Source: JAGWBD01 sp965197455 (lineage in GTDB: Bacteria > Chloroflexota > Anaerolineae > Aggregatilineales > Phototrophicaceae). From it: 64,000 nt of DNA. Location: NCBI GenBank assembly GCA_965197455.1, contig OZ240208.1, forward strand, positions 434,001-498,000, in the 5' to 3' direction. Under the pieces are notes generated by a model. That model worked only from the letters and a program-made list of their open reading frames with translations, was not told the origin of the DNA and searched no databases. The first letter of the stretch is position 1. Every line of letters starts with the position of its first letter. Below are positions 23,797 to 32,805 of the stretch, piece by piece. Both the position numbers and the translations under genes were made by a program.

Positions 23797-24585
23797 TCAG
23801 CCAGTTTCGCGCAGGAAATGCGTCACGACGCGAGCCGTATCTGTGAGGCGGTCGAGGTAACTGTAATGGCCGGCGCCTTGCCAGATAATGAGGCCGGCAT
23901 CGGGGATGACCGCTTCCAGTTCTCGCCCCATCCACAGCGGCGTATCTGTGTCCTGGTCGCCCCAGAAGAGCAGGGTGGGTGGGCGGACGCGCGAGGCGAA
24001 GGGGCGCATGTCCTCGCTGACGACGCGCACGAAGGTTGGGCGCATGACGCCTTGTGCATTGCGATAGTCAGCGGAGGCATAGCGCAGGTGATACCATTGG
24101 CCCAGTCCGTCGCTCAAGGTGGTCAGGCGCAGACCGCGCAATGTCGAGCGCAGGCTCTGGTACAGCTTCAGTCGCATGCGGGCCAGCAGCGGTTGCGGGC
24201 GACGCAAGCCGGCTGCGTTGAAGAGCAACAACTTGCGAATGCGTTGCGGCGAGTCTGCTCCCAGCATCAGGCTGACACGACTGCCGAATGAATGCCCGCC
24301 CAGGTCGACTTGTTGCAGTCCCAGTTGATCGAGAAACTCCAGCACAAAGTTTGCATAATCTCGCACTGACCAGGGAACGGGCGGCGGATCGCTGCTGCCA
24401 AAGCCGGGGAAGTCAGGCGCGTAGACGCGGAACCCGGCTGAAGCCAGTTGCTCTGCCAGTGGCCACATGAGTTCGAGGCTGGCGCCCCAGCCATGCAGCA
24501 GCAGCAGCGGCGGGCCGTCACCCGCCACAACATAGCCGCAGCGCAGTCCGTCTACCTCCGAATAACGCAAAGCGGGCAGGCTCAT
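23797..24585 (-). CDS. alpha/beta-fold hydrolase
   Basis: 262-aa alpha/beta hydrolase. Oxyanion region LLLLHGWGAS, nucleophile elbow GGHSFGSRVSL (Ser at about 98), acid in WGDQDTDTPL and His in GAGHYSYLD. No signal peptide or membrane span, so cytosolic. It overlaps the MurA-like gene stop (ATGA) and sits 2 nt before the MurF-like gene, so it belongs to an envelope operon, but its substrate is unknown; esterase, lactonase or C-C hydrolase are all possible. Confidence 0.82.
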   Translation of the reverse strand: MSLPALRYSEVDGLRCGYVVAGDGPPLLLLHGWGASLELMWPLAEQLASAGFRVYAPDFPGFGSSDPPPVPWSVRDYANFVLEFLDQLGLQQVDLGGHSFGSRVSLMLGADSPQRIRKLLLFNAAGLRRPQPLLARMRLKLYQSLRSTLRGLRLTTLSDGLGQWYHLRYASADYRNAQGVMRPTFVRVVSEDMRPFASRVRPPTLLFWGDQDTDTPLWMGRELEAVIPDAGLIIWQGAGHYSYLDRLTDTARVVTHFLRETG

Positions 24586-25841
24586 TCGACCGTGATCTGC
24601 GCCCCAAGCGCCTGCAGCTTGCTGAACACCGAGCCGAAATGGTGTTCGATTGCCTGGGCGTTGTCGATGGTCGAGCGGCCCTGGGCCACCAGCGCTGCGG
24701 CCAGCATGCCCAGGCCGGCGCGGATGTCCGGAGTGGGCATGTAAACCCCGTAGAGCGGAGCCGGGCCGACCACGATCGCGCGGTGCGGGTCGCAGAGCAC
24801 GATCTGCGCGCCCATCGCCTTGAGGCGGTCGACGAAGAGCAGGCGGTTGTGGAACAGTTTCTCGTGAATGAGCGTGGTGCCGCGCGCCTGGGTGGCCACG
24901 ACGGTGGCGACGGCAACGAGGTCGGAGGGGAAGCCGGGCCAGATCGCGCTCTCGACGTGGGTGTCCGTAGTGCCGGCCCGGTCAGGCAGGGTTAACTGTT
25001 CGTGATGAGGTACGAACAGGGCATTGGCATCCAGGTCCAGTTGAATCCCAAGTTGCTGATACACGCGCGCAATCATACGCAGGTCTGTCTGGCGAATGCC
25101 GCGCAGGGTCACGCGTCCACCACACAGGGCAGCAATGGCCGCGATGCTGGCTGTTTCGACGTGGTTGGGGCCAATGTGCGCCGTTGCGCTGCTCAGGTCC
25201 GCGCAGCCCCGGACATGCAGCAAGTTGGAGCCCAGCCCGCTGATTTGCACGCCCATGGCCTGCAGCAGGCGGCACAGTTCCTGCACATGTGGTTCGCTGG
25301 CAGCGTTGTGGATGATGGTCTCGCGGCCGAGCGTCGCAGCCAGCATCAGCACGATACCGGTTGCGGTTACGCTGGCGCTGCCCAGTAGAATCTCGCGCTT
25401 CTCCCAGGCGATGGCGCGGATTTCAACGGCACCATGCAAGAGCAGCACATCCTGGCCCAGGTCACGCAAGGCGTCCAGATGGGTGAGGATGCGGCTGCGG
25501 GGCGCTTCGCTTTCGATGCGAACGTGACGGCAGCGCGCCAGCAGGGGCGCAAGCAACAGGATGGCCCCGGCGGTGTCCAGTTCCTCTTGAGTCAGAGTGC
25601 GCCGCGACAGCTGGTCAGCGTGTACCTGCAGGGTTGAGGTTGAGACATAGCTGATCTCTGCGCCCAGCCACTCCACCAGCTGGATCAGGCGCGACGTACT
25701 TGCTGTGTGCGGCATGTTACACAGGGTGACGGGCTGATCGCCCAGCAGCGACGCCGCCAGCAGGGCCAGGGCGGCGTTGGGGTTTCCGGAGGGCTGCCAG
25801 GTGCCGTTGAGCGCATGTCCGCCTTCAACCTGAATGCGCAT
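24582..25841 (-). CDS. MurA-like EPSP-synthase-fold protein lacking canonical catalytic residues
   Basis: 419-aa protein with the inverse alpha/beta barrel repeats of UDP-GlcNAc enolpyruvyl transferase. It keeps the overall MurA order, including WPGFPSDLVAVATVVATQARG (split: WPGFPSDL with the catalytic-base Asp, then ATQARGTTLIHEK), NRLLFVDRLKAMGAQI and a final LGMLAAALVAQG. Two hallmark sites are changed: the N-terminal SGxKNAAL reads SGNPNAAL, without the Lys, and the loop that carries Cys/Asp-115 in PGGCxIGARPxD is replaced by a shorter ESEAPRSRILTHLD. It is therefore probably not a normal MurA. Start MRIQVEGG, 20 nt after the radical SAM stop, without a strong ribosome-binding site. Regulatory or altered-substrate roles are guesses. 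Confidence 0.75.
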   Translation of the reverse strand: MRIQVEGGHALNGTWQPSGNPNAALALLAASLLGDQPVTLCNMPHTASTSRLIQLVEWLGAEISYVSTSTLQVHADQLSRRTLTQEELDTAGAILLLAPLLARCRHVRIESEAPRSRILTHLDALRDLGQDVLLLHGAVEIRAIAWEKREILLGSASVTATGIVLMLAATLGRETIIHNAASEPHVQELCRLLQAMGVQISGLGSNLLHVRGCADLSSATAHIGPNHVETASIAAIAALCGGRVTLRGIRQTDLRMIARVYQQLGIQLDLDANALFVPHHEQLTLPDRAGTTDTHVESAIWPGFPSDLVAVATVVATQARGTTLIHEKLFHNRLLFVDRLKAMGAQIVLCDPHRAIVVGPAPLYGVYMPTPDIRAGLGMLAAALVAQGRSTIDNAQAIEHHFGSVFSKLQALGAQITVE

Positions 25842-25861
25842 GGGGAGCAGAATCGCCTGGC

Positions 25862-27772
25862 TCAGGGTATGAGCGTAACGTTGGCATTGCGCTTGCGCTC
25901 GGCAATCGGTATCACCGGTGGACATTCCCAGGCTGCTGCCGGCGTCTGGCTGCGGGTTTCCGTGAATTTGGGCAGGATGCCGCAGGCGAAGCACTTGTCG
26001 CGGCAGTCAACGCGCGTGTCACCCCTGAGGCTCATGTGATAGTCCTGCAACAGGAACTTGCGGTGCACGGCCACATCGATGTGTTCCCAGGGGAAGACTT
26101 CGTCGTCGCCGCGCGTGCGATGGTTGTAGAAGTCCGGGTCAAGGCCGGCTTCGGCAAAGGCCTGCAACCAGCGTTCGTGATGATGACGATCCTGCCAGGC
26201 GTCGAAGGTGCAGCCCAGCTCCCAGGCGCGTTGTACGACCTGACCCAGACGCCGGTCGCCGCGGCTGAGGAAGCCCTCAAATTCGCTGGATTCGATGTCG
26301 TTCCAGCGCAAATGCAGGCCTGGGCCGCGCAGTTCACGCTTGAGCAAACGCTGTTTCTCAAGCACCTGTTCCTGCGAATCCTGGGGCACCCACTGGAAAG
26401 GCGTGTGCGGCTTGGGGATAAAGGTGCTCACGCCCACGTTGACGTTGGCCTTGTTGCCCAGCACCTTGCGCCCCTCACGCAGGACGGCCTTGCACAGATC
26501 GATGATGGCCCACACATCGTCGAGCGTCTCATCCGGATGGCCAATCATGAAGTAGAACTTGATGGTACGCCAGCCGCCAGCGTATACATCGTGTGCGGTC
26601 TGCAGCACCTGCGCGGTGGGCACATACTTGTTGATGAGGTTGCGCATGCGCTCGGTGGCGGCCTCGGGCGCAAAAGTGAAACCGCTGCGGCGTGTATCGC
26701 CCAGCTTCGCCAGCAACCCGGCGCTGGCGGTCTCGATTCGCAAACTGGGCAGGCTCAGGCTGAGGCCGGCGCCGCCATACTCATCATGAATTGCGCTGAC
26801 CAACTCGTGCACCTGGCGATAGTCCGATGAGGACAGGCTGAGCAGGCTGATTTCCTCGAAACCGGTGCTGGCCGTGATGCGACCGATGGCCTCCAGAATC
26901 TCTTCTACCGGACGTTCCCGCACCGGCCGCGTGACCATGCCGGCGTGACAAAAGCGGCAGCCACGCGTACAGCCGCGCATGATTTCTATCGGCGCCCGGT
27001 TATGCACGGTGTCGATGTTGGGCACGATGAAGTTGGTAAAGGGTTCCGGCAGCACCGGCACAATGCGTTTTAGCACCCGCCCGGGCGCTTCTGACCGGTT
27101 GGATGTGATGGCTGCGACAGTGCCGTCGGCATGGTAGTCGACGTCGTAGAAGCGCGGCACGTACATGCCCTGGATGCCGGCTACGGCGCGCAACAGGTCT
27201 TCGCGTGAACGGCCGCGCATGCGCTGGACGCAACGCGCCAGTTCGACGATGATCTCCTCGCCCTCGCCGATGACGAAGGCGTCGATGAAGTCGGCGACTG
27301 GCTCGGGGTTGAAGCAGGCGTGGCCGCCGGCGATGACCAGCGGGAAGGTCTCGTCGCGTTCGTCACTGCGCAGCGGCATGCCCGCCAGGTCGAGCATGTT
27401 GAGTGCATTGGTGTAGAGCTGTTCGTAGGGCAGGCTGATGCCCAGCAGGTCAAAGTCGCGCACCAGATGCTTCGTCTCAAGCGAATAGAGCGGCAAGCTC
27501 TCCTTGCGCATGACCGCTTCCATGTCCACCCAGGGACTAAAGACGCGCTCGGCAAGCATGTCTGGCTGTCGGTTTAGTTGCTCGTAGAGGATCATGATGC
27601 CCAGGTTGGACATGCCCAGGTCGTAGAGGTCCGGGAAGGCCAGCGCTACGCGAACATCCGCTGCATCCCAGTCCTTGACGACACTGTTGTACTCGCCGCC
27701 CACGTAACGCCCGGGCCGTTCCACCTGCAACAGGACGCGTTCCAGCAGCTGCTCGATTTGCTCCGGTCGCAT
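25862..27772 (-). CDS. TIGR03960-type B12-binding-like radical SAM protein
   Basis: 636-aa radical SAM protein. N-terminal ~190 residues resemble the cobalamin-binding-like domain of this family (LAFPDLYDLGMSNLGI, then VIAGGHACFNPEPVADFIDAFVIGEGE in two blocks). The cluster motif is MRGCTRGCRFCHAG (Cx3Cx2C) near residue 270. The C-terminus has Cys-rich CRDKCFACGI. The family usually pairs with, or is fused to, a DUF2344 protein; here the partner is two genes upstream with psuG in between. Function not established; a role in RNA or cofactor modification is only a guess. AGGAGA precedes the ATG. Confidence 0.88.
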   Translation of the reverse strand: MRPEQIEQLLERVLLQVERPGRYVGGEYNSVVKDWDAADVRVALAFPDLYDLGMSNLGIMILYEQLNRQPDMLAERVFSPWVDMEAVMRKESLPLYSLETKHLVRDFDLLGISLPYEQLYTNALNMLDLAGMPLRSDERDETFPLVIAGGHACFNPEPVADFIDAFVIGEGEEIIVELARCVQRMRGRSREDLLRAVAGIQGMYVPRFYDVDYHADGTVAAITSNRSEAPGRVLKRIVPVLPEPFTNFIVPNIDTVHNRAPIEIMRGCTRGCRFCHAGMVTRPVRERPVEEILEAIGRITASTGFEEISLLSLSSSDYRQVHELVSAIHDEYGGAGLSLSLPSLRIETASAGLLAKLGDTRRSGFTFAPEAATERMRNLINKYVPTAQVLQTAHDVYAGGWRTIKFYFMIGHPDETLDDVWAIIDLCKAVLREGRKVLGNKANVNVGVSTFIPKPHTPFQWVPQDSQEQVLEKQRLLKRELRGPGLHLRWNDIESSEFEGFLSRGDRRLGQVVQRAWELGCTFDAWQDRHHHERWLQAFAEAGLDPDFYNHRTRGDDEVFPWEHIDVAVHRKFLLQDYHMSLRGDTRVDCRDKCFACGILPKFTETRSQTPAAAWECPPVIPIAERKRNANVTLIP

Positions 27773-27812
27773 GGCAGGTCTCCTGCAGGGCTCACTACCT
27801 GAGGTTGATCGC

Positions 27813-27818
27813 AGTATA
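27813..27818 (-). promoter_or_regulatory. possible internal -10 (TATACT) before the radical SAM gene
   Basis: TATACT on the minus strand lies 41 nt upstream of the radical SAM start in the 83-nt gap after psuG, the widest gap in the series from 29408 to 18052. The -35 region is poor, so this is tentative. Confidence 0.3.
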
Positions 27819-27855
27819 GCGCAAGTTGACGGCGATTCCAGGCCCAGAGCGGCGC

Positions 27856-28752
27856 TCAGAGCGCTGCAGCGATTTCAGCGGCGACGCGCGCATTGTTGGC
27901 CAGCAGCGCCCGGTTGGCGGTCAGTGACGCGCCTTTGGTCAACTCCGCGACGCGCATAAGCAGGTAAGGCGTGAGCGCAGGCCCCTTCAACAGACGTCGC
28001 TCCGCCTCTTCGTTGGCCTGCTTGATGGCCGCCTCGGCCTGATCGCGGGGAAGCGCAACATCGGCCGGCACCGGCACACAAATGAGCACCCCTCCGGGCC
28101 GTTTGAGATCGAACATGGCGCGGATGATGCGGGCGGCATCCGCTGCAGAATCGACGCTCACATCCACCGGCAGACCGCTGCTGCGCGAGTAAAAAGCAGG
28201 CATCCTGTCGGTGCCGAAACCGATGACCGGCACGCCCTGGGTCTCGAGCACCTCGCGCGTGAGCGCCAGATCAAGGATGGACTTGGGGCCGGAGCAGACT
28301 ACTGCGACCGGTGTACGGCCCAGTTCAATCAGGTCAGCGGAGATGTCGAAGGGTTGGTTTCTGTGCACGCCGCCGATGCCGCCGGTGGCAAAGACGCGAA
28401 TGCCGGCCTGCTCCGCGATGATCATGGTGCCGGCGACGGTGGTGGACGCATCCTCGCCAAGGCCGAGCACAATCGGTAGATCGCGGCGGCTGCACTTGCG
28501 CACATTTTCTGACGGGTTCTGCCCCAGCGCCTCAATCTGTGCCTGGTCAAGCCCGACGATGACACGACCGCCGAGCACGGCAATGGTCGCCGGTTGCGCG
28601 TCGACGGTGCTGATGGCGGCTTCCATGTCCAGCGCTGTCCGGACGTTTTGCGGCGCGGGCAGGCCGTGGGTGATGGCGGTCGACTCCAGCGCCACAACGG
28701 GCCTTCCGGCCTGCAGCGCGGCGGCGACTGGTTGCGCTAGCGTTAGTTGCAT
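27856..28752 (-). CDS. psuG: pseudouridine-5'-phosphate glycosidase
   Basis: 298-aa enzyme that reversibly splits pseudouridine 5'-phosphate into uracil and ribose 5-phosphate, for salvage of pseudouridine from RNA. The family signature is very clear: VALESTAITHGLPAPQN, TIAVLGGRVIVGL, the KCSRRDLP block with the catalytic Lys, TTVAGTMIIAEQAGI, FATGGIGGVHR and PALTPYLLMRV. Overlaps the DUF2344 stop by 10 nt. The kinase partner PsuK is not in the window. Confidence 0.95.
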   Translation of the reverse strand: MQLTLAQPVAAALQAGRPVVALESTAITHGLPAPQNVRTALDMEAAISTVDAQPATIAVLGGRVIVGLDQAQIEALGQNPSENVRKCSRRDLPIVLGLGEDASTTVAGTMIIAEQAGIRVFATGGIGGVHRNQPFDISADLIELGRTPVAVVCSGPKSILDLALTREVLETQGVPVIGFGTDRMPAFYSRSSGLPVDVSVDSAADAARIIRAMFDLKRPGGVLICVPVPADVALPRDQAEAAIKQANEEAERRLLKGPALTPYLLMRVAELTKGASLTANRALLANNARVAAEIAAAL

Positions 28753-29408
28753 GACAGTTCCTCCGTTTCGTCCAGCAACAGTTGCTGGCGATGAATGCGA
28801 TGCCAGTATTCGTGCAGGGACATCTCCTGCAATACATCCTGGGGGCGCAGGTTGCCGCGGTCGCCCACGGCAACACGCATGCGCAGGGTCTGCGGGTCGT
28901 CGGCGACCAGTTCATGAATCAGCGGGCGCAGGTCTTTCTCGACCTTGCGCCGTTTGCGCTGGATGCTGCGCAGGATGCTGGCGCGCGCCAGCAAATCCCC
29001 GGCCAGCTGATCCAGAGCAGGCACGGGTTCCTCAAAGGTCACCAGATAGCGCGCGCTTCGTACCCGCGTCTGCAGCGCCGCTCCTGCGATGTCGACCTCA
29101 TCAATGCTATAGATGCGCAGTCCGTCCGGGCTGACTGAGCGCAGCTGTGGCGCCAGACCCTCCAGCGCAATCCGCTGGCGCAAAGCGACATCAAGCAACT
29201 CGCACTCGCTGGTGATGCCCAGTGGCAGGGCCGTGGCCAGCTGTAAACGTGGCCGGGTATTAAACCCCTGGGTGTAGAGCAGGGGTAAATCTGCCCGCCG
29301 CAACACCCGTTCCCAGATCTTGGCAACGTCCAGGTTGCTGGTGTATTTCAGCGCGGCGAACTTGCCAAAGGTGATGCGCAGGCGCTGCTTTGAAGGGTTG
29401 GCGGTCAT
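28743..29408 (-). CDS. DUF2344 (TIGR03936) family protein
   Basis: 221-aa protein of the family that is found beside or fused to TIGR03960 radical SAM proteins. The signature is visible: RLRITFGKFAALKYTSNLDV with its basic residues, RRADLPLLYTQGFNTRPRL, ALPLGITSECELLDV. No catalytic motif is known to me. It starts the long minus-strand series; its 3' end overlaps psuG by 10 nt. The functional partner is probably the radical SAM protein at 25862. Confidence 0.85.
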   Translation of the reverse strand: MTANPSKQRLRITFGKFAALKYTSNLDVAKIWERVLRRADLPLLYTQGFNTRPRLQLATALPLGITSECELLDVALRQRIALEGLAPQLRSVSPDGLRIYSIDEVDIAGAALQTRVRSARYLVTFEEPVPALDQLAGDLLARASILRSIQRKRRKVEKDLRPLIHELVADDPQTLRMRVAVGDRGNLRPQDVLQEMSLHEYWHRIHRQQLLLDETEELSCN

Positions 29409-29455
29409 GGAATCAGTATTGCACAGACGCAGGGCCGCTTACATAGCCACCTGGA

Positions 29456-29461
29456 TATAAT
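29456..29461 (+). promoter_or_regulatory. -10 element (TATAAT) for the SRAP gene
   Basis: A consensus TATAAT lies 36 nt before the SRAP ATG in the 89-nt divergent gap. No good -35 at 16-18 bp. Confidence 0.45.
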
Positions 29462-29497
29462 TAAGCAGGGGTCTCAACCGGCTCATGGAGGATGCTC

Positions 29498-30190
29498 ATG
29501 TGTGGTCGATTTGTGCTGGTGGCGCTGGCGGACGTGATGAATCAGGTGTTCGACCTGCGCAATTTGCAAGATCCTCTGCCGCAACGATTCAACATCGCGC
29601 CCGCGCAGCAGATCGCGGTCATCACGAATGAGCGGCCACAGGAACTGGCCTGGCACAAGTGGGGCCTGGTGCCGGGTTGGGCCAAAGATACGAAAATCGG
29701 CTACAAAATGTTTAACGCGCGCTGCGAAACGGCGGCGGAGAAACCTTCCTTTCGCGCCGCCTTTCGGCGCAAGCGTTGCCTCATACCAGCCAGCGGCTTC
29801 TTTGAGTGGCAGCGGGCTGGCGCGGCCAAACAGCCCATCTACATCAGTCTGCATGACCGGCCGCTCTTTGCCTTTGCCGGTCTGTGGGAGCAGTGGTACA
29901 GCCAGGAGGGTGATGAACTGCGCAGCGCCACCATTCTCACCACCGAAGCGAACGCGTTCATGGCCTCAATTCACCATCGCATGCCTGTCATCCTGGCGCC
30001 GGAGGAGCATGGTGCCTGGTTGCAGTCAGCGGACCGCGAAGTGCATCAGGATCTGCTCAAACCCTGCGCAGCGGAGCTCATGCGCGCCTGGCCGGTGTCT
30101 ACCTATGTCAACCGGGCGGGCAACGATACGCCTGAAACAATCGAAGGTTTGGATGAAGGAATGGAACTGCGGCCAGGCCTGTCAGGATGA
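29498..30190 (+). CDS. SOS response-associated peptidase (SRAP/YedK, HMCES family)
   Basis: 230-aa protein that shields abasic sites in single-stranded DNA by a thiazolidine link through its N-terminal Cys. The start is fixed by the family: MCGRF, giving Cys2 after Met removal, with GGAGG in front. Other active-site elements are FNIAPAQ, the KMFNARCETAAEKPSF block, CLIPASGFFEW with the Glu, and IHHRMPVIL with the His. Single gene divergent from DUF2344; its last 9 bases overlap the convergent ftsK end. Confidence 0.95.
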   Translation: MCGRFVLVALADVMNQVFDLRNLQDPLPQRFNIAPAQQIAVITNERPQELAWHKWGLVPGWAKDTKIGYKMFNARCETAAEKPSFRAAFRRKRCLIPASGFFEWQRAGAAKQPIYISLHDRPLFAFAGLWEQWYSQEGDELRSATILTTEANAFMASIHHRMPVILAPEEHGAWLQSADREVHQDLLKPCAAELMRAWPVSTYVNRAGNDTPETIEGLDEGMELRPGLSG

Positions 30191-32686
30191 AGGACGCTGC
30201 AGCTGCCCGGCGAGCGGGTCTTCGCCTGGCTGGAAGAGGACACGCCGGCCGCGCCCGCCGGCTTCCGGCGGCCCGATGACATTCAGTTCATGTAACAGGT
30301 CGATGATGCGGGCGGCGCGCGGGTAGCCCAGGCCCATCCGTCGCTGCAGCAGTGAGGCAGAGGCTTCTCCTTCTTCGAGCACGACCTGAACGGCCTGCTC
30401 CAGCATGGGGTCGGTTTCGGAGAGCAACTGACGCCGGCGCATTCCCTGCTCCCAGGGAGCTTCGGCCGGTTGCGCCTGGCCTTGTGGCTGCTGGGCGGCC
30501 CTTTGGCGCCAGAAGTCGACGACGGCACGGACTTCTTCTTCTTCAACCAGGCAGCCCTGGATGCGCTGCGGCCCGGCCGCATCATTGGCTAGATAGAGCA
30601 TGTCGCCATTACCGAGCAGGGTTTCCGCGCCAACCGTGTCCAGAATGACGCGTGAATCTGTTCCGGAAGCCACCGCGAAGGCCATCCGCGTCGGGAAATT
30701 GGCCTTGATGAGCCCGGTCAGCACATCCACGCTCGGGCGCTGGGTGGCGACGATGAGATGCATGCCAACCGCGCGCGCCATTTGCGCCAGGCGCGTCAGC
30801 GACCGTTCCGTTTCATCCGGGTGGGCCTGCATCAGGTCACCGATCTCGTCAATCAGGATGACGATCCAGGGGAGGTGGGTGCCACCCTGACGGCGCGCCG
30901 GTCGTGCGTTGAAGGCCTCGATGTTGCGCGCGCCGGCAGATTCCAGCAGCCGGTAGCGGCGATCCATCTCACGCGTGCACCAGCGCAGCACTTCCAGGAT
31001 GCGCACCAGCCTGGTTTCCACCGGGCCGACCAGGTGCGGGATGCCATTGAAGCGGCTGAGTTCGACCATCTTGGGGTCCAGCATGACCAGGCGCAGCGCC
31101 GCCGGCGTGTTGTTGAGCAACAGGGAGGTGGCGATGGCGCCGATGGCGACGGATTTCCCCGTGCCGGTCGCGCCGGCGATGAGCAAATGGGGCATCTGGC
31201 CAATGTCCACGGCCACCGGCTTGCCGGCAACATCCCGTCCGAGCGGGATGAGCAGGGAGGAATTGCTGCGGCGCAGCCGGCTGAAGAAATACTGGCTTTC
31301 CAGAATCGGGCGCAGCGCAACCACAGCGGGTTTGTGATTGGGTACTTCAAGCCCCAGGTAGTTCTTGCCGGGCACGGGCGCTTCAAGGCGCAGGCGACGC
31401 GCGGCCAGCGCCAGCGCCAGGTCATTGGTCAGCGAAACGATGTGCTTGACGCGGGTGCGGCTGAATACCGCTCCGCTTCTTTCTTCAGGGTTTTCGCGAT
31501 AGGGCTGAATGGCGTAGCGCGTGGTGGTCGGGCCGACCTGCACATCCACGACTTCAATGTCGATGTCGAATTCGAGCAGGGTGTTTTCCAGCAGAACAAT
31601 GTTGCGATTGATTTCCCCGGCGTCGGGCGGCAGCAGGGCCACATCGGAGAGCAGTTCAAGTGGCGGCAATTGCTCGCTGCGTTCCACCATCAGGCGCTCT
31701 TCCGGGCCGTGATCGAAAGTGAAGTGGCGGCGCACGCGGCCGTCAGGTCGTTCGACGAGGCGCACTTCGCTGCGTCTGCGCCTGGCTAGTGCTGGAGGAT
31801 TGCTGTCGGGCAGCGGCATGACGCCGGGCCTTGGCCGCAGGTCTGCGAGCGGCGCGGATTGCTCCGGCAGCGTTTCAGCTGGTGGCGACGTGCGGGTCTG
31901 GTAGCGAAGCCGGCGCGAAGGAGGCAGATTGGCAGGGTTGGGTCGGATGCGCACGATGTTCAGTTTGTTTTTCCTGCGCGCAGCAGTTGCTGTGGGCCTG
32001 GTAGTCGGGCCTGGAGCCTGTACCGCAGGAGGTTCTGGCATGGCGGGAGTCAGGGACTGTCCGCGGCTGCGGATGCGAAGGCTGGCACGTTGCAGAAACC
32101 CGGTGACATGCTTGCTTTCCAGCCCGAAAAGTGCGCCCACACACAGCAAAAAGATGACGGAATAGAAGAGCAATGCGAACACCGAGCTGAACAGACCGGC
32201 GATCACAACGCTCAGGCCCCAGCCAACGATGCCGCCACCATGACCGGCACGGGCCACAGCGCGCAATTCAGCGTCACCGGCCGTGAGGTGCAGGATGGCC
32301 AGTAAAGCCAGAAAGGCAAATTGCAGCGCAAAAATACGTCGCGGTGGCAGCCGCAACGAATAGCCGAAGCGCGGCAGAAAAATCAGCACACCAAGGCCAG
32401 TGATGCCGATGGCAATAAGCAGGCTGCCACGGCCGAAGGCGCCCGAGAGTGCGTTGGACCAGGCACGCGAGACCGTCGCATCCGGTGAGATATCGAACAG
32501 TGAAAGAAAGGAGACAATACCGAAAACGACCAGCACGACAGCCGCAATCTCACTGCCCCAGGGTGGAACACTTTCAAGAAAGCGATCGAGAAAGTCAGGT
32601 TCGCCCGGGTCGTCGTATACAGTCTGCGGCTCGTGTTCCGGAATCTCCGGCGGGGAAGCCTCGTTAGCGCGTGGATGCCGGCTCAC
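30182..32686 (-). CDS. ftsK: DNA translocase FtsK
   Basis: 834-aa hexameric motor that pumps chromosomal DNA at the division septum. Four N-terminal membrane spans (from about residue 45 to 200), a Pro/Arg-rich linker, an alpha/beta region, the RecA-like motor with Walker A GATGTGKS at about 505-512 and Walker B IVILIDEIGDLM at about 605-615, and a C-terminal winged-helix gamma domain (ASLLQRRMGLGYPRAARIID). Start is a GTG with GAGGG close upstream. A near-consensus promoter directly upstream overlaps the end of the preceding gene. Confidence 0.95.
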   Translation of the reverse strand: MSRHPRANEASPPEIPEHEPQTVYDDPGEPDFLDRFLESVPPWGSEIAAVVLVVFGIVSFLSLFDISPDATVSRAWSNALSGAFGRGSLLIAIGITGLGVLIFLPRFGYSLRLPPRRIFALQFAFLALLAILHLTAGDAELRAVARAGHGGGIVGWGLSVVIAGLFSSVFALLFYSVIFLLCVGALFGLESKHVTGFLQRASLRIRSRGQSLTPAMPEPPAVQAPGPTTRPTATAARRKNKLNIVRIRPNPANLPPSRRLRYQTRTSPPAETLPEQSAPLADLRPRPGVMPLPDSNPPALARRRRSEVRLVERPDGRVRRHFTFDHGPEERLMVERSEQLPPLELLSDVALLPPDAGEINRNIVLLENTLLEFDIDIEVVDVQVGPTTTRYAIQPYRENPEERSGAVFSRTRVKHIVSLTNDLALALAARRLRLEAPVPGKNYLGLEVPNHKPAVVALRPILESQYFFSRLRRSNSSLLIPLGRDVAGKPVAVDIGQMPHLLIAGATGTGKSVAIGAIATSLLLNNTPAALRLVMLDPKMVELSRFNGIPHLVGPVETRLVRILEVLRWCTREMDRRYRLLESAGARNIEAFNARPARRQGGTHLPWIVILIDEIGDLMQAHPDETERSLTRLAQMARAVGMHLIVATQRPSVDVLTGLIKANFPTRMAFAVASGTDSRVILDTVGAETLLGNGDMLYLANDAAGPQRIQGCLVEEEEVRAVVDFWRQRAAQQPQGQAQPAEAPWEQGMRRRQLLSETDPMLEQAVQVVLEEGEASASLLQRRMGLGYPRAARIIDLLHELNVIGPPEAGGRGRRVLFQPGEDPLAGQLQRPSS

Positions 32687-32776
32687 TGGACCCTCTTCGT
32701 TTAGAACGGAACTGCTGCCAGGGCGGGGCCACTGCGCGCCCGGAGCCGGATGCAGGCAACCCGCAACCCCGACTAA

Positions 32777-32805
32777 AGTATAGATTTGGCAGTCGTGGCT
32801 GTCAA
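32777..32805 (-). promoter_or_regulatory. promoter of ftsK
   Basis: TTGACA (32805-32800) and TATACT (32782-32777) on the minus strand with 17-bp spacer, the best sigma-70-type match in the window. The -35 overlaps the stop codon of the upstream membrane protein. The start would give a leader of about 85 nt. Confidence 0.8.
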
